A stretch of DNA of 64,000 bases from Phenylobacterium sp. (GCF_025934275.1 NZ_JAICYI010000001.1:103416-167415), one strand, 5' to 3'; positions 7,627 to 20,272 are shown, counted from the stretch's first letter. A program made the numbers and translations. Notes: generated by a model from the letters alone, not told the origin.

Positions 7627-8346
7627 CTAGGGGAGGGCCGCCGCCGCCCGCTGCAGGATGCAGAGCTCGCCGATGCCCTTGCGCGCGAGCGCGAACAGGG
7701 CCTCGAACTCGGCCTCAGAGAAGCCGCGCTTCTCCCCTGTCGCCTGGATTTCGACGATGTCGCCGGTCCCGGTCAGCACGAAGTTGGCGTCGGCCTCGGC
7801 GGTGGAGTCCTCCTCGTAGTCGAGGTCCAGCACCGGGATTCCCGAGAACACCCCGCAGCTGATCGCCGCCACCTGGTCGAGGATCGGGTCCCTGGCCATC
7901 ACCCCCTCCGCGACGAGGTAGCGGGTCGCCTGGCGCAGCGCGACCCAGGCGCCGGTCACCGAGGCGGTGCGCGTGCCGCCGTCCGCCTGGATCACGTCGC
8001 AGTCGAGGGTGATCTGGCGCTCGCCCAGCGCCTTCAGGTCGACCACCGCGCGCAGCGAGCGGCCGATCAGCCGCTGGATCTCCTGCGTGCGGCCGGACTG
8101 CTTGCCCTGGGCGGCCTCGCGCCGGCCGCGCGTGTGGGTGGCGCGCGGCAGCATGCCGTACTCCGCCGTGACCCAGCCTTGCCCCGTGCCGCGCAGGAAC
8201 CCCGGTACGCCTTCCTCCAGGCTCGCCGTCACCAGCACCCGCGTATGGCCGAAGCTCGCCAGGCACGAGCCCTCCGCATAGCGGTTCACGCCGGTCTCCA
8301 GGGTTACAGATCGCAGCGCGTCTGGCGCGCGTTCGGAGGGTCGCAT
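7627..8346 (-). CDS. rph: Ribonuclease PH
   Basis: RNase PH is a phosphorolytic 3'-5' exoribonuclease that trims tRNA precursor 3' ends. The 239-residue product has the family's usual length and motifs: [12 protein letters not shown] at the start, [36 protein letters not shown] (phosphate and RNA contact), and [13 protein letters not shown] with the catalytic Asp. The frame is open to 8385, but MRPS is the conserved beginning, so the ATG at 8346 is used. It diverges from hrcA, an arrangement seen in many alphaproteobacteria. Confidence 0.97.
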   Translation of the reverse strand: MRPSERAPDALRSVTLETGVNRYAEGSCLASFGHTRVLVTASLEEGVPGFLRGTGQGWVTAEYGMLPRATHTRGRREAAQGKQSGRTQEIQRLIGRSLRAVVDLKALGERQITLDCDVIQADGGTRTASVTGAWVALRQATRYLVAEGVMARDPILDQVAAISCGVFSGIPVLDLDYEEDSTAEADANFVLTGTGDIVEIQATGEKRGFSEAEFEALFALARKGIGELCILQRAAAALP

Positions 8347-8379
8347 GATGGAAGGAACTCCGAGACCGGATCGGGCGTC

Positions 8380-8407
8380 TTGCACGTGGTGAGGCGGCGC
8401 TTATCCT
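8380..8407 (+). promoter_or_regulatory. Candidate promoter for hrcA-grpE
   Basis: TTGCAC (8380-8385) and TATCCT (8402-8407) are spaced 16 bp apart and lie 20 nt before the hrcA ATG. The -10 context GCTTATCC resembles the Caulobacter housekeeping element GCTANAWC. No CIRCE inverted repeat (TTAGCACTC-N9-GAGTGCTAA) is visible in the hrcA-rph gap, so HrcA does not appear to repress itself here through that site. Confidence 0.45.
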
Positions 8408-8427
8408 AGATCGACAAGGTCCAGTCC

Positions 8428-9525
8428 ATGGGCGCGCTCGAAAGACTGCCGCAGGCAGACGTGAACAATTCCCTCCTAGGCCGCGGGCCGTCGCTCGCCG
8501 AACTCGACGAACGCGCCCGCGACATCTTCCGGCGGATCGTGGAGAGCTATCTCGAAAGCGGGGAGCCGGTGGGCTCGCGCACGCTGTCCAAGGCCGGCAT
8601 CGCGCTGTCGCCGGCCTCGATCCGCAACACCATGCAGGACCTGACGCAGCTCGGGCTGCTGGGCGCGCCGCACGTCAGCGCCGGGCGGCTGCCGACCCAT
8701 GCGGGCCTGCGCCTGTTCGTCGACGGCCTGCTGGAGGTGGGCGACATCGCCGAGGAGGAGCGCCGGTCCATCGAGGCCCGGCTGCGCGCCCACGGCCGCA
8801 ACTACGAGGACGCGCTCAACGAGGCCTCCTCGATCCTCTCGGGCCTGGCCGGCGCGGCCAGCGTGGTGGTCACCCCGATCCGCGACGCGGGCGTCAAGCA
8901 CGTCGAGTTCGTGCCGCTCGGCGTCGAGCGGACGCTCGCGATCATGGTGTTCGAGGACGGCACGGTGGAGAACCGGCTGATCCGTCTACCGGCCGGCGTC
9001 ACGCCCTCGGCCCTGCAGGAGGCCTCGAACTTCCTCAATGCGCGGCTGCGCGGCCGCACCCTGCTGGAGGCCGGCGCGGACCTCAAGGCCGAGCTCGACA
9101 ATGCCCGGCGCCAGCTCGACGCGAGCGCCGCGCGGCTGGTGGAGGACGGCCTCGCCGCCTGGACCGGCGAAGGCGAGGAGCGCGCGCTGATCGTCCGCGG
9201 CCGCGCCAACCTGCTGGAGGACCGCGAGGCGCTGGAGGATCTGGAACGGGTCCGCTCCCTGTTCGCGGACCTCGAAGAGAAGGAGCATCTCATCCAGCTG
9301 CTGGACGGCGTCCGCGACGGCCAGGGCGTGCGCATCTTCATCGGAGCGGAGACCCGGCTCTTCTCGCTGTCGGGTTCCGCCGTGATCGCCGCGCCCTATA
9401 TGACGGGCTCGCAACGGGTGGTCGGCGCGATCGGCGTGATCGGCCCCGCCCGGCTGAACTACGCCCGGGTCATCCCGCTGGTGGACTACACCGCCCGCGT
9501 GCTTGGCCAGGTGATGAACGCCTGA
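8428..9525 (+). CDS. hrcA: Heat-inducible transcription repressor HrcA
   Basis: HrcA represses groESL-type operons by binding CIRCE and is activated by GroEL. The 365-residue protein has the winged-helix domain first ([20 protein letters not shown], then [20 protein letters not shown] and [21 protein letters not shown]), then the GAF-like domain with [21 protein letters not shown] and the C-terminal [21 protein letters not shown] signature. The ATG at 8428 is taken; a GTG at 8461 is an alternative, since similarity only starts near residue 20. grpE follows after 22 nt, as in Caulobacter. Confidence 0.96.
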   Translation: MGALERLPQADVNNSLLGRGPSLAELDERARDIFRRIVESYLESGEPVGSRTLSKAGIALSPASIRNTMQDLTQLGLLGAPHVSAGRLPTHAGLRLFVDGLLEVGDIAEEERRSIEARLRAHGRNYEDALNEASSILSGLAGAASVVVTPIRDAGVKHVEFVPLGVERTLAIMVFEDGTVENRLIRLPAGVTPSALQEASNFLNARLRGRTLLEAGADLKAELDNARRQLDASAARLVEDGLAAWTGEGEERALIVRGRANLLEDREALEDLERVRSLFADLEEKEHLIQLLDGVRDGQGVRIFIGAETRLFSLSGSAVIAAPYMTGSQRVVGAIGVIGPARLNYARVIPLVDYTARVLGQVMNA

Positions 9526-9547
9526 GACAACAGAAACCAGGAAAGCC

Positions 9548-10165
9548 ATGTCCGAAGACAAGACCCCGGCCGATCCCGCCGAGGCGCCGGCCAACGACCT
9601 CGACGCCGACGAGATCGAGGCGCTGAAGGCCGAGGCCGCGGCCCTGAAGGAGCAGGTGCTCCGCTACGCCGCCGAGGCGGAGAACACTCGTCGGCGCGCC
9701 GAGCGCGAGGCCAACGACGCCCGCGCCTACGCGATCCAGAAGTTCGCGCGCGACCTGCTGGGCGTGGCCGACAACCTCGCCCGGGCGTTGTCGCACCTGC
9801 CCACCGATCTCGCCGATCCGGCGACCAAGACCTTCGTCGTCGGCGTCGAGATGACCGAGAAGGAGCTGCAGACCGCCTTCGAACGCAACGGCCTGAAGAA
9901 GATCCACCCCGCCAAGGGCGAGAAGTTCGATCCGCACAAGCACCAGGCCATGATGGAGCTCGCCGAAGCCGACGCTCCGCCGGGCGCGATCGTCGAGGTC
10001 ATGCAGTCCGGCTATGAGCTCCTGGGCCGGCTGGTGCGCCCGGCCATGGTGGTGGTGGCCGGCAAGGGCGCCGGCGCGCGCGGCAAGGCCAACAAGGGCG
10101 ACGGCAATCCCTACGCCGGCGGCGAGGACGACGGCGCCGGCGGGTCGGTGGACACGCGGGCCTGA
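9548..10165 (+). CDS. grpE: Nucleotide exchange factor GrpE
   Basis: GrpE releases ADP from DnaK in the chaperone cycle. The 205-residue protein has an acidic N-terminus, a long coiled coil (about residues 25-85, with AAEAENTRRRAEREANDARA), and the beta-domain with FDPHKHQAMMELAEA and VMQSGYELLGRLVRPAMVVV. The C-terminal tail is glycine-rich and charged. It lies 22 nt downstream of hrcA with AGGAAA before the ATG, so the two form one operon. Length and composition are normal for alphaproteobacterial GrpE. Confidence 0.97.
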   Translation: MSEDKTPADPAEAPANDLDADEIEALKAEAAALKEQVLRYAAEAENTRRRAEREANDARAYAIQKFARDLLGVADNLARALSHLPTDLADPATKTFVVGVEMTEKELQTAFERNGLKKIHPAKGEKFDPHKHQAMMELAEADAPPGAIVEVMQSGYELLGRLVRPAMVVVAGKGAGARGKANKGDGNPYAGGEDDGAGGSVDTRA

Positions 10166-10304
10166 GCTTCCCGCTGCAGCGCCGCCGCGCCTCGGTCAAG
10201 GAGGCGCTTCCGCGGCCCTCAGAATCCGCTAATGTGCGAAGTCCCTTCCAGTCGGGAAGCGCGGCCTTGCGATCGGCTGCGCGGGTGAGGTTCGGGACAC
10301 ACGC

Positions 10305-11423
10305 ATGAAGCTGACGATCGAGCGCGCGGCGCTGCTGAAGGCTCTAGGCCACGTTCAGAGCGCGGTGGAGCGGCGCAACACCATCCCGATCCTCTCCAAC
10401 GTCCTGCTCTCGGCCGAGCGGAACGGCCTCGCCTTCTCGGCGACCGACCTCGACATGGAGATCGTCGATGGGGCGGCGGCCCACGTCGACCAGCCCGGCC
10501 AGATCACCGCGCCCGCCCACACCCTCTATGAAATCGTCCGCAAGCTGCCGGAAGGCGCCGACGTGTCGCTGAGCTTCACCGGCGAGGACCCGAGGCTCGC
10601 CGTGCAGGCCGGCCGCTCGCGCTTCAACCTGCCCGTGCTGCCGGCTGGCGACTTTCCCGTGATGTCCTCCGACGGGCTCTCGGGCGCCATGTCGCTGGAC
10701 GCCGCAGACCTCATCCGCCTGATCGACAAGACGCGCTTCGCCATCTCTGCGGAGGAGACCCGCTATTACCTGAACGGCATGTACCTGCACACGGTGATGG
10801 AGGACGGCTCGCCGAAGCTGCGGGCCGTGGCGACGGACGGCTCGCGCCTGGCGCTCGCCGAGATGCCGGCGCCGGAGGGCGCGAGCGGCCTTCCGGGCGT
10901 CATCGTACCCCGCAAGACCGTCGGCGAGGCGCGCCGTCTGTTGGAGGACGCCGGCGAGAGCGTCGAGCTGCAGATCAGCCCGCAAAAGGTGCGCTTCGCC
11001 TTCGACGGCGCGGCGCTCACCTCGAAGGTCATCGACGGCAATTTCCCCGACTACGGCCGGGTGATCCCGAAGGACAACACCCGCACGGTCAGCGTCGACG
11101 CCAAGCTGTTCGCCCAGGCGATCGACCGGGTGGCGACCATCTCGGCGGAGAAGTCCCGTTCCGTGCGTCTCGCCTTCGAGGCCGGCAAGGTGGTGCTCAC
11201 CGTGCGCAACATGGAGGCCGGGCAGGCGGTCGAGGAGTTGGAGGTCGACTACGACGGCGACGCCTTCGAGCTCTCGTTCAACGCCCGCTTCCTCATGGAC
11301 ATCACCGACCAGATCGGCGGCGAGACGGCCGAGCTGCGCTTCGGCGGCCCCAACGATCCGGCCCTGGTGCTCGATCCCGGCGATGCGCTCGTCCAGTACA
11401 TCCTGATGCCGCTCAGGGTGTAG
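10305..11423 (+). CDS. dnaN: DNA polymerase III beta subunit (sliding clamp)
   Basis: The beta clamp encircles DNA and tethers polymerase III and repair factors. The 372-residue protein contains three repeated clamp folds. It starts MKLTIERAALLKALGHVQSA and includes RRNTIPILSNVLL, the middle-domain ETRYYLNGMYLH and ATDGSRLALAE, and the C-terminal FNARFLMDITDQ and ending QYILMPLRV; the last residues line the binding cleft for partner peptides. The short grpE-dnaN distance (139 bp) matches Caulobacter gene order. The preceding intergenic stretch shows no obvious terminator, so separate promoters are likely but not identified. Confidence 0.98.
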   Translation: MKLTIERAALLKALGHVQSAVERRNTIPILSNVLLSAERNGLAFSATDLDMEIVDGAAAHVDQPGQITAPAHTLYEIVRKLPEGADVSLSFTGEDPRLAVQAGRSRFNLPVLPAGDFPVMSSDGLSGAMSLDAADLIRLIDKTRFAISAEETRYYLNGMYLHTVMEDGSPKLRAVATDGSRLALAEMPAPEGASGLPGVIVPRKTVGEARRLLEDAGESVELQISPQKVRFAFDGAALTSKVIDGNFPDYGRVIPKDNTRTVSVDAKLFAQAIDRVATISAEKSRSVRLAFEAGKVVLTVRNMEAGQAVEELEVDYDGDAFELSFNARFLMDITDQIGGETAELRFGGPNDPALVLDPGDALVQYILMPLRV

Positions 11424-11448
11424 CCCTCCCCAGAAGAGGGGCCTGAGC

Positions 11449-11751
11449 CTAGTGCCCGTGCGAGCCTTCGTAGACGCCGGGGGCCAGGCGCTCGTCCTCG
11501 GCGCCTTCCGAGCCCTTGGCGAGCACGAAGCGGCGGTCGCAGTAGGGACACTCGACGAAGTCGGCTTCGCCCATCTCCAGCCAGACGCGCGGGTGGCCCA
11601 GGGCGCCGCCGACGCCGTCGCAGGAGATCCGGCCGGAGCGCACCTCGATCACCTCGGGCGCGGGCAGGCCCGGCGTCAGCGCCGGCTGGGCCGGCGCGGG
11701 CTCAGGCCGCTTCTGCGCCTTGGCGCCCAGGTCTCGGACTCGACGGGCCAT
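11449..11751 (-). CDS. zf-CHCC zinc-finger domain protein
   Basis: This 100-residue protein has a disordered Ala/Pro-rich N-terminal half and a zinc-binding C-terminal half: CDGVGGALGHPRVWLEM, then VECPYCDRRFVL. The C-x-G...GHP...C-x-x-C arrangement is that of the zf-CHCC family, related to the mitochondrial complex I subunit NDUFS6. In alphaproteobacteria such proteins are thought to act with respiratory complex I, but that is inference here. The ATG at 11751 has AAGGA upstream (AAGGATGGTGAG before the start) and excludes a longer low-complexity extension. The gene converges on dnaN. Confidence 0.8.
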   Translation of the reverse strand: MARRVRDLGAKAQKRPEPAPAQPALTPGLPAPEVIEVRSGRISCDGVGGALGHPRVWLEMGEADFVECPYCDRRFVLAKGSEGAEDERLAPGVYEGSHGH

Positions 11752-11848
11752 CTCACCATCCTTGCGCCGACCGGGCTGCTTGGCGGCGGCTTGCGGCGCG
11801 CCTAGGTATGCGAGGCGGCTTTGCGCCGTCAACGATCCCGGAGACGGC

Positions 11849-12799
<951 letters not shown>

Positions 12800-12870
12800 C
12801 GTCAACCGCATCGTGAAACGATGTTTCCGATTCGGCGTTCAACGGGCCTGACACCCAGAGGAGTTTGGAG

Positions 12871-13218
12871 ATGAAGAAGACCGTTCTGACGGCCGTCGCC
12901 GCCCTGAGCCTCGCCGGCGCCGCCGCGCCCGTGCTGGCCCAGCCGGTGACGCCCGGCGGCTGGGACCTCGCGCGCCGCGAGTCCTGGCTGCAGGACCGTA
13001 TCGACCGCGGCCGCGCCGACGGCTCACTTGCCCGCATGGAGGCTCGCCGGGCCGAGCGCCAGCTCGCCAGCGTCCGTCGCCAGGAGCGGCATCTGCGGCG
13101 GATGGACGGCGGCGTGCTGCGCCCCTCCGACGTCACCACCCTGCAGGCCCGGCTCGACAACGTGGCCGACCACATCCGCTGGCTGCGCCACAACGACGTC
13201 CGCCGGCCCTGGGCCTAA
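12871..13218 (+). CDS. Small secreted coiled-coil protein of unknown function
   Basis: The 115-residue product begins with a clear signal peptide (MKKTVLTAVAALSLAGAAAPVLAQ, likely cut after ALA or ALAQ) followed by a highly charged helical stretch rich in Arg and Glu (about residues 35-110). The ATG at 12871 has GAGGAG and GGAG upstream; an in-frame TTG six bases earlier is less likely. No family is recognised. Export to the periplasm is well supported. The stop codon overlaps that of the converging creatininase-family gene (CTAA, 13215-13218). Confidence 0.65.
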   Translation: MKKTVLTAVAALSLAGAAAPVLAQPVTPGGWDLARRESWLQDRIDRGRADGSLARMEARRAERQLASVRRQERHLRRMDGGVLRPSDVTTLQARLDNVADHIRWLRHNDVRRPWA

Positions 13219-13967
13219 GCCGGCGTCGGCTCCGCGCCGAACGCCGCGACGTCGTCGATCAGCGCCTGGGCGGCGGCGGCGACCAGCTCGCCGCCTTTCT
13301 CGGGCGTGGCCTGGCCCGGATCGGAGCCCATCCGGCCGTCCGGATAGCGGGCCCGGAAGTCGCGCGCCTCGCGGATCGGCCCGGTGGGGGCGATCTGCGG
13401 GGCGTAGTTCGCCGCCTTGATGGCGTCGGGATAACCCCACTGGGTGACCGCGATCTCCGAGGGCGTCGCGTGGCTCCCGTGGCCGGTCGGGAACTGCCGC
13501 TGGGCGATCGCCATGACGCCCTTCAGGTCCCACCAGTTCTTCAGCTTGCAGGCGAAGCCGCGGTTGGAGTCGCGGAACGTCGCCTCCGCGTAGAGCTCCG
13601 AGAACGCCGCCTCGATGGTCGCCACGTTGCCGCCGTGGCCGTTGAGGAAATACATCCGCTCGAACCCGGCCAGGCTCAGCGAGCGGCACCAGTCGCCGAT
13701 CGCGGCCATGAAGGTCGAGGGGCGCAGCGCGATGGTGCCGGGGAAGCCCAGATGATGCTGCGCCATGCCGATGTTGAAGGTCGGCGCGACCAGGAGCTCG
13801 GGGTTCGTCTTCTGCGCCTGGTGGGCGATGATCTCCGGGCACAGCCAGTCGGTGCCCAAGAGCCCGGTCGGGCCGTGCTGCTCGTTGGAGCCGATCGGGA
13901 TCACCACCGTCTTCGAGCGTTTCAGGTAGTCGTCGATCTCCATCCAGGTGGAGAGATGCAGGAGCAT
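13215..13967 (-). CDS. Creatininase-family amidohydrolase
   Basis: The 250-residue protein has the metal-binding signature of the creatininase/MftE-like superfamily: VVIPIGSNEQHGPTGLLGTD (Glu, His and Asp ligands), then FLNGHGGN with a further His, and GHGSHATPSE near residue 165. Family members hydrolyse cyclic amides (creatinine, formamide-type pterin intermediates) or process peptides; the substrate here cannot be told. It diverges from the peroxiredoxin gene across 93 bp. Length is normal. Its stop is interleaved with the preceding converging gene. Confidence 0.88.
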   Translation of the reverse strand: MLLHLSTWMEIDDYLKRSKTVVIPIGSNEQHGPTGLLGTDWLCPEIIAHQAQKTNPELLVAPTFNIGMAQHHLGFPGTIALRPSTFMAAIGDWCRSLSLAGFERMYFLNGHGGNVATIEAAFSELYAEATFRDSNRGFACKLKNWWDLKGVMAIAQRQFPTGHGSHATPSEIAVTQWGYPDAIKAANYAPQIAPTGPIREARDFRARYPDGRMGSDPGQATPEKGGELVAAAAQALIDDVAAFGAEPTPA

Positions 13968-14060
13968 GGCGGGAAGACCCTCATTCGGCCGTGCGGAGCC
14001 GCATCCGGCTTACTATCTTTGGCGCTGGGCCGATAAGCGTAAACCAGCCAGGAGATCTCC

Positions 14061-14693
14061 ATGAGCCTCCGTTTGGGCGACACCGCCCCCGATTTCACCC
14101 AGGACTCCACCGAGGGCCCGCTGCACTTCTACGAATGGGCCGGGAACAGCTGGGTCGTGCTGTTCTCGCACCCCAAGGACTACACCCCGGTCTGCACGAC
14201 AGAGCTCGGCCTTGTGGCCAAGATGAAGCCGGAATTCGCCAAGCGCGGCGTCAAGGTCATCGGCCTCTCCGTCGATCCCGCCGACAGCCACCGCGGCTGG
14301 TCGAAGGACATCGAGGAGACGCAGGGCGCGAAGCTGAACTTCCCGCTGATCGCGGACCACGACCGCAAGGTCTCCGACCTCTACGGGATGATCCATCCGA
14401 ACGCCAACGACACGCTCACCGTCCGCTCGGTGTTCGTGATCGACCCCAACAAGAAGGTGCGGCTCACCCTCACCTATCCGGCTTCCACCGGGCGCAACTT
14501 CGACGAGCTGCTGCGGGTGATCGACAGCCTGCAGCTGACCGACAAGCACAAGGTGGCGACGCCCGGCAACTGGAGGCATGGCGAGGACGTGATCATCGTC
14601 CCCTCGATCTCCAACGAGGAGGCGAAGCAGCTCTTCCCGAAGGGCTTCAAGGAGCAGAAGCCCTACCTGCGCACTACGCCGCATCCGGTGTGA
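14061..14693 (+). CDS. 1-Cys peroxiredoxin (Prx6 type)
   Basis: This thiol peroxidase reduces hydrogen peroxide and organic hydroperoxides. The 210-residue sequence has the peroxidatic cysteine at C45 in HPKDYTPVCTTELG and no second cysteine, which defines the 1-Cys class; an external thiol must regenerate it. The extended C-terminal domain (from about residue 165, with GNWRHGEDVIIVPSISNEEA) is the Prx6 signature. GGAG lies 7-10 nt before the ATG. The gene stands alone: the next element downstream is an intergenic repeat, and upstream is the divergent creatininase-family gene. Confidence 0.95.
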   Translation: MSLRLGDTAPDFTQDSTEGPLHFYEWAGNSWVVLFSHPKDYTPVCTTELGLVAKMKPEFAKRGVKVIGLSVDPADSHRGWSKDIEETQGAKLNFPLIADHDRKVSDLYGMIHPNANDTLTVRSVFVIDPNKKVRLTLTYPASTGRNFDELLRVIDSLQLTDKHKVATPGNWRHGEDVIIVPSISNEEAKQLFPKGFKEQKPYLRTTPHPV

Positions 14694-14710
14694 CCGCGTT
14701 GCTCCGCGTC

Positions 14711-14810
14711 AGGGGGAGCTGTCCCGAAGGGACTGGAGGGGGCTTCATCCCGACGCTTCGTCGGAAACCCCCTCCGGTCCTCGGGACCACCGTCTCCTGA
14801 GGGCGAGGAC
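14711..14810. repeat. Palindromic intergenic repeat, about 100 bp
   Basis: The element reads AGGGGGAGCTGTCCCGAAGG...AAACCCCCTCCGG...CCACC. It shares GGGGGAGCTGTCC, GGGACTG and AACCCCCTCCGG, in the same order and spacing, with the element at 24466-24577. Several nested inverted repeats (GTCCCGAAGGGAC; CCGACGCTTCGTCGG; GGTCCTCGGGACC) would fold into a row of short hairpins. It sits between the convergent peroxiredoxin and lipoprotein genes and may act in transcript ends. Confidence 0.75.
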
Positions 14811-14816
14811 CAGGGG

Positions 14817-15320
14817 CTACTTCGCGGGCTCCGGCCCGACCTCGATGCGGCTGCCGGGCTGGGCCGGCATGGCGGTGAGCCGCCAGCCGGGCGTCTCGCG
14901 GGCGAAGGTCAGCAGGCAATGCTGCGCCGGATCGCGCACGCAGACGTGGTCGCGATCGATGGGTTTCAGCAGCGCCGCCGTCTGGCCGGGCGAGGGCGCG
15001 GCGGCGAGCGGCTGGTCGGTGCCCTGCCGCACCAGCCGAAGCGCCGCTGGGTCGATCCGCCGGTCGAGGGCCGGTTCCGAGGGCCCGCCCTCCACGTCCA
15101 GGCCGTTGGCGCGGCCGACGCCGGCGATCTGGGCGCGGAGGTCGGCGCGGAGCGCCGGGCGGTCGAGGCGCGCCTCGAAGGCTTTGGCGTCGCCCGCCTG
15201 GACGGCGGCGAGCAGCGCCTGCACGTCCGGCGTCGCCGCCTTGACCGGATCGCGCCGCGCGCAGGCGCAAAGCAGGAGGAGCGCCGCCGCGGCGGCGAGG
15301 CGAGCCGGCATTCGAAGCAT
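14817..15320 (-). CDS. DUF2939-like lipoprotein
   Basis: The 167-residue protein has a lipoprotein signal ([15 protein letters not shown], modified Cys at position 20). The following region [20 protein letters not shown] then [14 protein letters not shown] matches the DUF2939 pattern, and [20 protein letters not shown] ends the domain. It is a paralogue of the lipoprotein at 53888-54382, with the same order of motifs and the paired cysteines near the C-terminus. Function is unknown; the location would be the inner leaflet of the outer membrane or the periplasmic face of the inner membrane. It diverges from acs. Confidence 0.75.
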   Translation of the reverse strand: MLRMPARLAAAAALLLLCACARRDPVKAATPDVQALLAAVQAGDAKAFEARLDRPALRADLRAQIAGVGRANGLDVEGGPSEPALDRRIDPAALRLVRQGTDQPLAAAPSPGQTAALLKPIDRDHVCVRDPAQHCLLTFARETPGWRLTAMPAQPGSRIEVGPEPAK

Positions 15321-15454
15321 GGCCGGACCATGGCCGCGCCGCGGCGCGCCCGCAAGCCGCAGCGCAAGGCGAATGTTGCGCTGAATGGCCCATCCGCATA
15401 CTCGTCGGCGCGTATCTCGCCCAGCGTCCCTGGGCGGCAGCTGGAGTGCGGACC

Positions 15455-17803
<2,349 letters not shown>

Positions 17804-17822
17804 GATTGCTAGGCTGGAGGGG

Positions 17823-18398
17823 ATGATCCGTCCCCTCCTGTTCGCCGTTCTCGCCCTCGCCGGCTCCGCCGCCCGCGCCGCCGACCTCGATCCCAGCGTG
17901 CAGGCGCAGCTCGCCCGCGGTCGGCCCTACGTGCAGGTGCGCGCCGATGCGGACGGCGAGTCCGGGCTGATCCAGGCGGCCATCGATATCGCCGCCCCGC
18001 CGCAGGTGGTCTGGAACGTGGTCACCGACTGCGACCTCGCGCCCAGGATGGTGGCCAGCCTGAAGAGCTGCCGCATCCTGGAGAAGGACCCGGCCGGCGC
18101 CTGGGACGTGCGCGAGGACATCTCGAAGATGGGTTTCCTGCCCTCCGTGCGGAACGTCTTCCGCTCCGACTACGACCCGCCGAGGAGCGTCCGCTTCCAT
18201 CGCGTGGCCGGCGATCTCAAGGTCTACGAAGGCGAGTGGCGGATCGAGCCGCGCGGCGGCGAGACGCGGGTGTTCTACGAAAGCCGGGTCTCCGCGCCCT
18301 TCCGGGTGCCCGGGCCGATCGCGCGCATCGCGCTCCGTTACGAGGTGCCGCAAGCGCTCATGGCGCTCCGCCGCGAGTGCCTCGCGCGGGCGAAGTGA
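17823..18398 (+). CDS. Secreted SRPBCC/START-like (polyketide cyclase) protein
   Basis: The 191-residue product has a signal peptide (MIRPLLFAVLALAGSAARAA) and a START/Bet v 1-like fold: IDIAAPPQVVWNVVTDCDLAPRMVASLKSCRIL begins the domain and the long C-terminal helix (PQALMALRRECLARA) closes it. SRPBCC domains bind hydrophobic ligands in a deep pocket; the ligand is unknown. It starts 19 nt after the acs stop with GGAGGGG immediately upstream of the ATG, so it is likely co-transcribed with acs. Periplasmic export of this fold in this context has no known explanation. Confidence 0.8.
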   Translation: MIRPLLFAVLALAGSAARAADLDPSVQAQLARGRPYVQVRADADGESGLIQAAIDIAAPPQVVWNVVTDCDLAPRMVASLKSCRILEKDPAGAWDVREDISKMGFLPSVRNVFRSDYDPPRSVRFHRVAGDLKVYEGEWRIEPRGGETRVFYESRVSAPFRVPGPIARIALRYEVPQALMALRRECLARAK

Positions 18399-18412
18399 GA
18401 GCTCGATCTGGC

Positions 18413-19990
18413 CTACCGCCCACGCCCGCGGAGCACCTGATCCAGCGCGTCCAGGGCGCCAGGATTCATCACCGGCCGGGCGCGCGGCGGCAGGTCGAGA
18501 TCGAGCATTTGTTCGCTCCTGGCGTCGTACTTCGGCCACGCCGACAGGCCCGGGCCATTAGGATCGCCGGTCTTGGCGAAGTTCACCCAGTAGTCGGCGG
18601 TGATGCGGGCCATCAGCCCGTCGGCCGCATCCCACTGCAGGTCGGCGTAGCGCAGGTTGTCGAAGGCGTAGGCGACGTCCGAGCCATGCGGCGCCCCGGC
18701 CTGCCGCGTCGCGCGGCCGTCCGGCCCGTAGGCCGGCGGGGCGTGGCTGAAGAGGTAGAGCCAGACCGGCGCCTTTCCCGTCTTCGTCTGCAGGCGCGCC
18801 CAGGTGCGGTGTCCGGCGAAGTTCGCATCGCGCAGCAGCGCGTGGTAGCTCGCCTGGGCCTGGGCGTCGCTGGCCGCCGGATAGACCGCGAGCAGCCGCT
18901 CGGCGACAGGACCGTAGGCGTCTTTCAGCCACGCGACGTAGTCGGCCGCGGTCTTCGGCGGGCCGCCCGGGTGGGTCCGCCCGCCCGGTTCGTCGGCGGT
19001 GCCGCCGGTGATCAGGGCGACGTCGTTCTGCCGGCCCTTCTCGAAGATCGTGCGGATGTCGGCGGGCAGGAAGGCGCCGTCGACGATGGCGGCGTTCATC
19101 CCTGGATTGGGCATTTTCAGATAGGCCGCCATCAGCGCCTCGGCCGGCATGGCGCGCAGCGCTTCCAGGCTCGGCGCGCCGGCCGCGGCGGCGAAGGCGG
19201 CGCCGCGCGCCTCGGCCTCCTTCAGGGTCTCCATGCGGTCGAACACCGTGTGCGACTGGGCGATGGCGCCGCGGAACAGCCCGCGCGCCATCGGCGAGGC
19301 CATCAGCCAGTTGACGCTGCGGCTGCCGCCCGACTCGCCGAAGATGGTGACCTTGTCCGGATCGCCGCCGAACGCGGCGATGTTGGCCTTCACCCACCTG
19401 AGCGCCGCCACCTGGTCGAGCGCGCCGTAATCGCCGGAAGCGTGGTCGGGACTCTCGGCGCTCAGCGCCGGATGCGCCATCCAGCCGAACAGGTTGACCC
19501 GGTAGTTGAAGCTCACCACCACCACGCCGCGCTTGGCGAGATTGTCGGGGGCGTAGAGCGCTTCGGCGCCCGAGCCCTCGCGCCCGCCGCCGCCATAGAT
19601 CCAGACCATCACCGGCAGCCGGTCGCCTGCGGATTTCGCGGGCGTCCAGACGTTCAGGTAGAGGCAGTCTTCGGATATCCCGTTCTCGCCGGTCGCCCAG
19701 GGCGCGACGCCCTTCGGCCGGGCTTGCTGCATGCAGGCGGGCGAGAACTTCGTCGCGGCGAGCACGCCGGACCAGGGCGCCGCCGGCTGCGGCGGCCGCC
19801 AGCGCAAGGGCCCGATAGGCGGCGCCGCGAACGGGATGCCCTTGAACACGCGGACCCCATGGCCCCAGGCAGGCATGCCGATGACCGGACCGCCGGCGGT
19901 GTTCACCGGCTCCGGGATCGCGGCGTGGGCCGTGGCGGCCAGGCTCAGCGCCGCCGCCAAGGCCAAGGTCAGGCCTCGCACCATCATCAT
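18413..19990 (-). CDS. Secreted carboxylesterase, type B family
   Basis: This 525-residue alpha/beta-hydrolase has a signal peptide ending at AATAHA and the type-B carboxylesterase landmarks: FKGIPFAAPPIGPLRWRPPQ, EDCLYLNVWTPA, the oxyanion segment VMVWIYGGGG, and the nucleophile elbow FGESGGSRSVNWLM. The usual GESAGG elbow is here GESGGS. The catalytic His lies near APHGSDVAYAFDNL. Substrate is unknown; it would act on esters outside the cytoplasm. Three consecutive ATGs start at 19990, with GAAGGGGG directly upstream, so the third may be the one used. It converges with the SRPBCC gene. Confidence 0.9.
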   Translation of the reverse strand: MMMVRGLTLALAAALSLAATAHAAIPEPVNTAGGPVIGMPAWGHGVRVFKGIPFAAPPIGPLRWRPPQPAAPWSGVLAATKFSPACMQQARPKGVAPWATGENGISEDCLYLNVWTPAKSAGDRLPVMVWIYGGGGREGSGAEALYAPDNLAKRGVVVVSFNYRVNLFGWMAHPALSAESPDHASGDYGALDQVAALRWVKANIAAFGGDPDKVTIFGESGGSRSVNWLMASPMARGLFRGAIAQSHTVFDRMETLKEAEARGAAFAAAAGAPSLEALRAMPAEALMAAYLKMPNPGMNAAIVDGAFLPADIRTIFEKGRQNDVALITGGTADEPGGRTHPGGPPKTAADYVAWLKDAYGPVAERLLAVYPAASDAQAQASYHALLRDANFAGHRTWARLQTKTGKAPVWLYLFSHAPPAYGPDGRATRQAGAPHGSDVAYAFDNLRYADLQWDAADGLMARITADYWVNFAKTGDPNGPGLSAWPKYDARSEQMLDLDLPPRARPVMNPGALDALDQVLRGRGR

Positions 19991-20272
19991 CCCCCTTCGC
20001 CATGTAGCCGCGCTAACGGTAGTCGCGCGGCGCCCGGATGCAGCGGCACGCCGTCGGCCTTCCACACCATGTGGACGTTGTAGCTCAGGTTGGTGCGGCT
20101 CCGCTGGAAAGCACGAACCTGAGCCACCCGGCCATCGCCCGCCCCCATCTGACGCCGGGTCATCGTAGGACCGGATCGCGGCGCGAGCCAAGCGCGCATG
20201 AACCAGGCTTGAGCTTCCCACACGCCGCGGCGGTGCTAAGGGTTCTGCGCCCTTCGAGTTTCGGGAACGCGC

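Noticed and set aside
8347..8427. A CIRCE operator in front of hrcA.
   Set aside because: The rph-hrcA gap was read for TTAGCACTC-N9-GAGTGCTAA and partial forms; none is present.
12809..12824. A small stem CATCGT-GAA-ACGATG after the ABC ATPase gene as a terminator.
   Set aside because: Only six base pairs, no T-run, and it lies in the probable promoter region of the next gene.
19987..20223. A 78-codon minus-strand ORF that overlaps the carboxylesterase start in ATGA.
   Set aside because: Part of it (RTNLSYNVHMVWKADGVPL) has codon use like a real gene, but the rest does not, no family is recognisable, and no ribosome binding site precedes its start. It may be a gene remnant; not enough to annotate.
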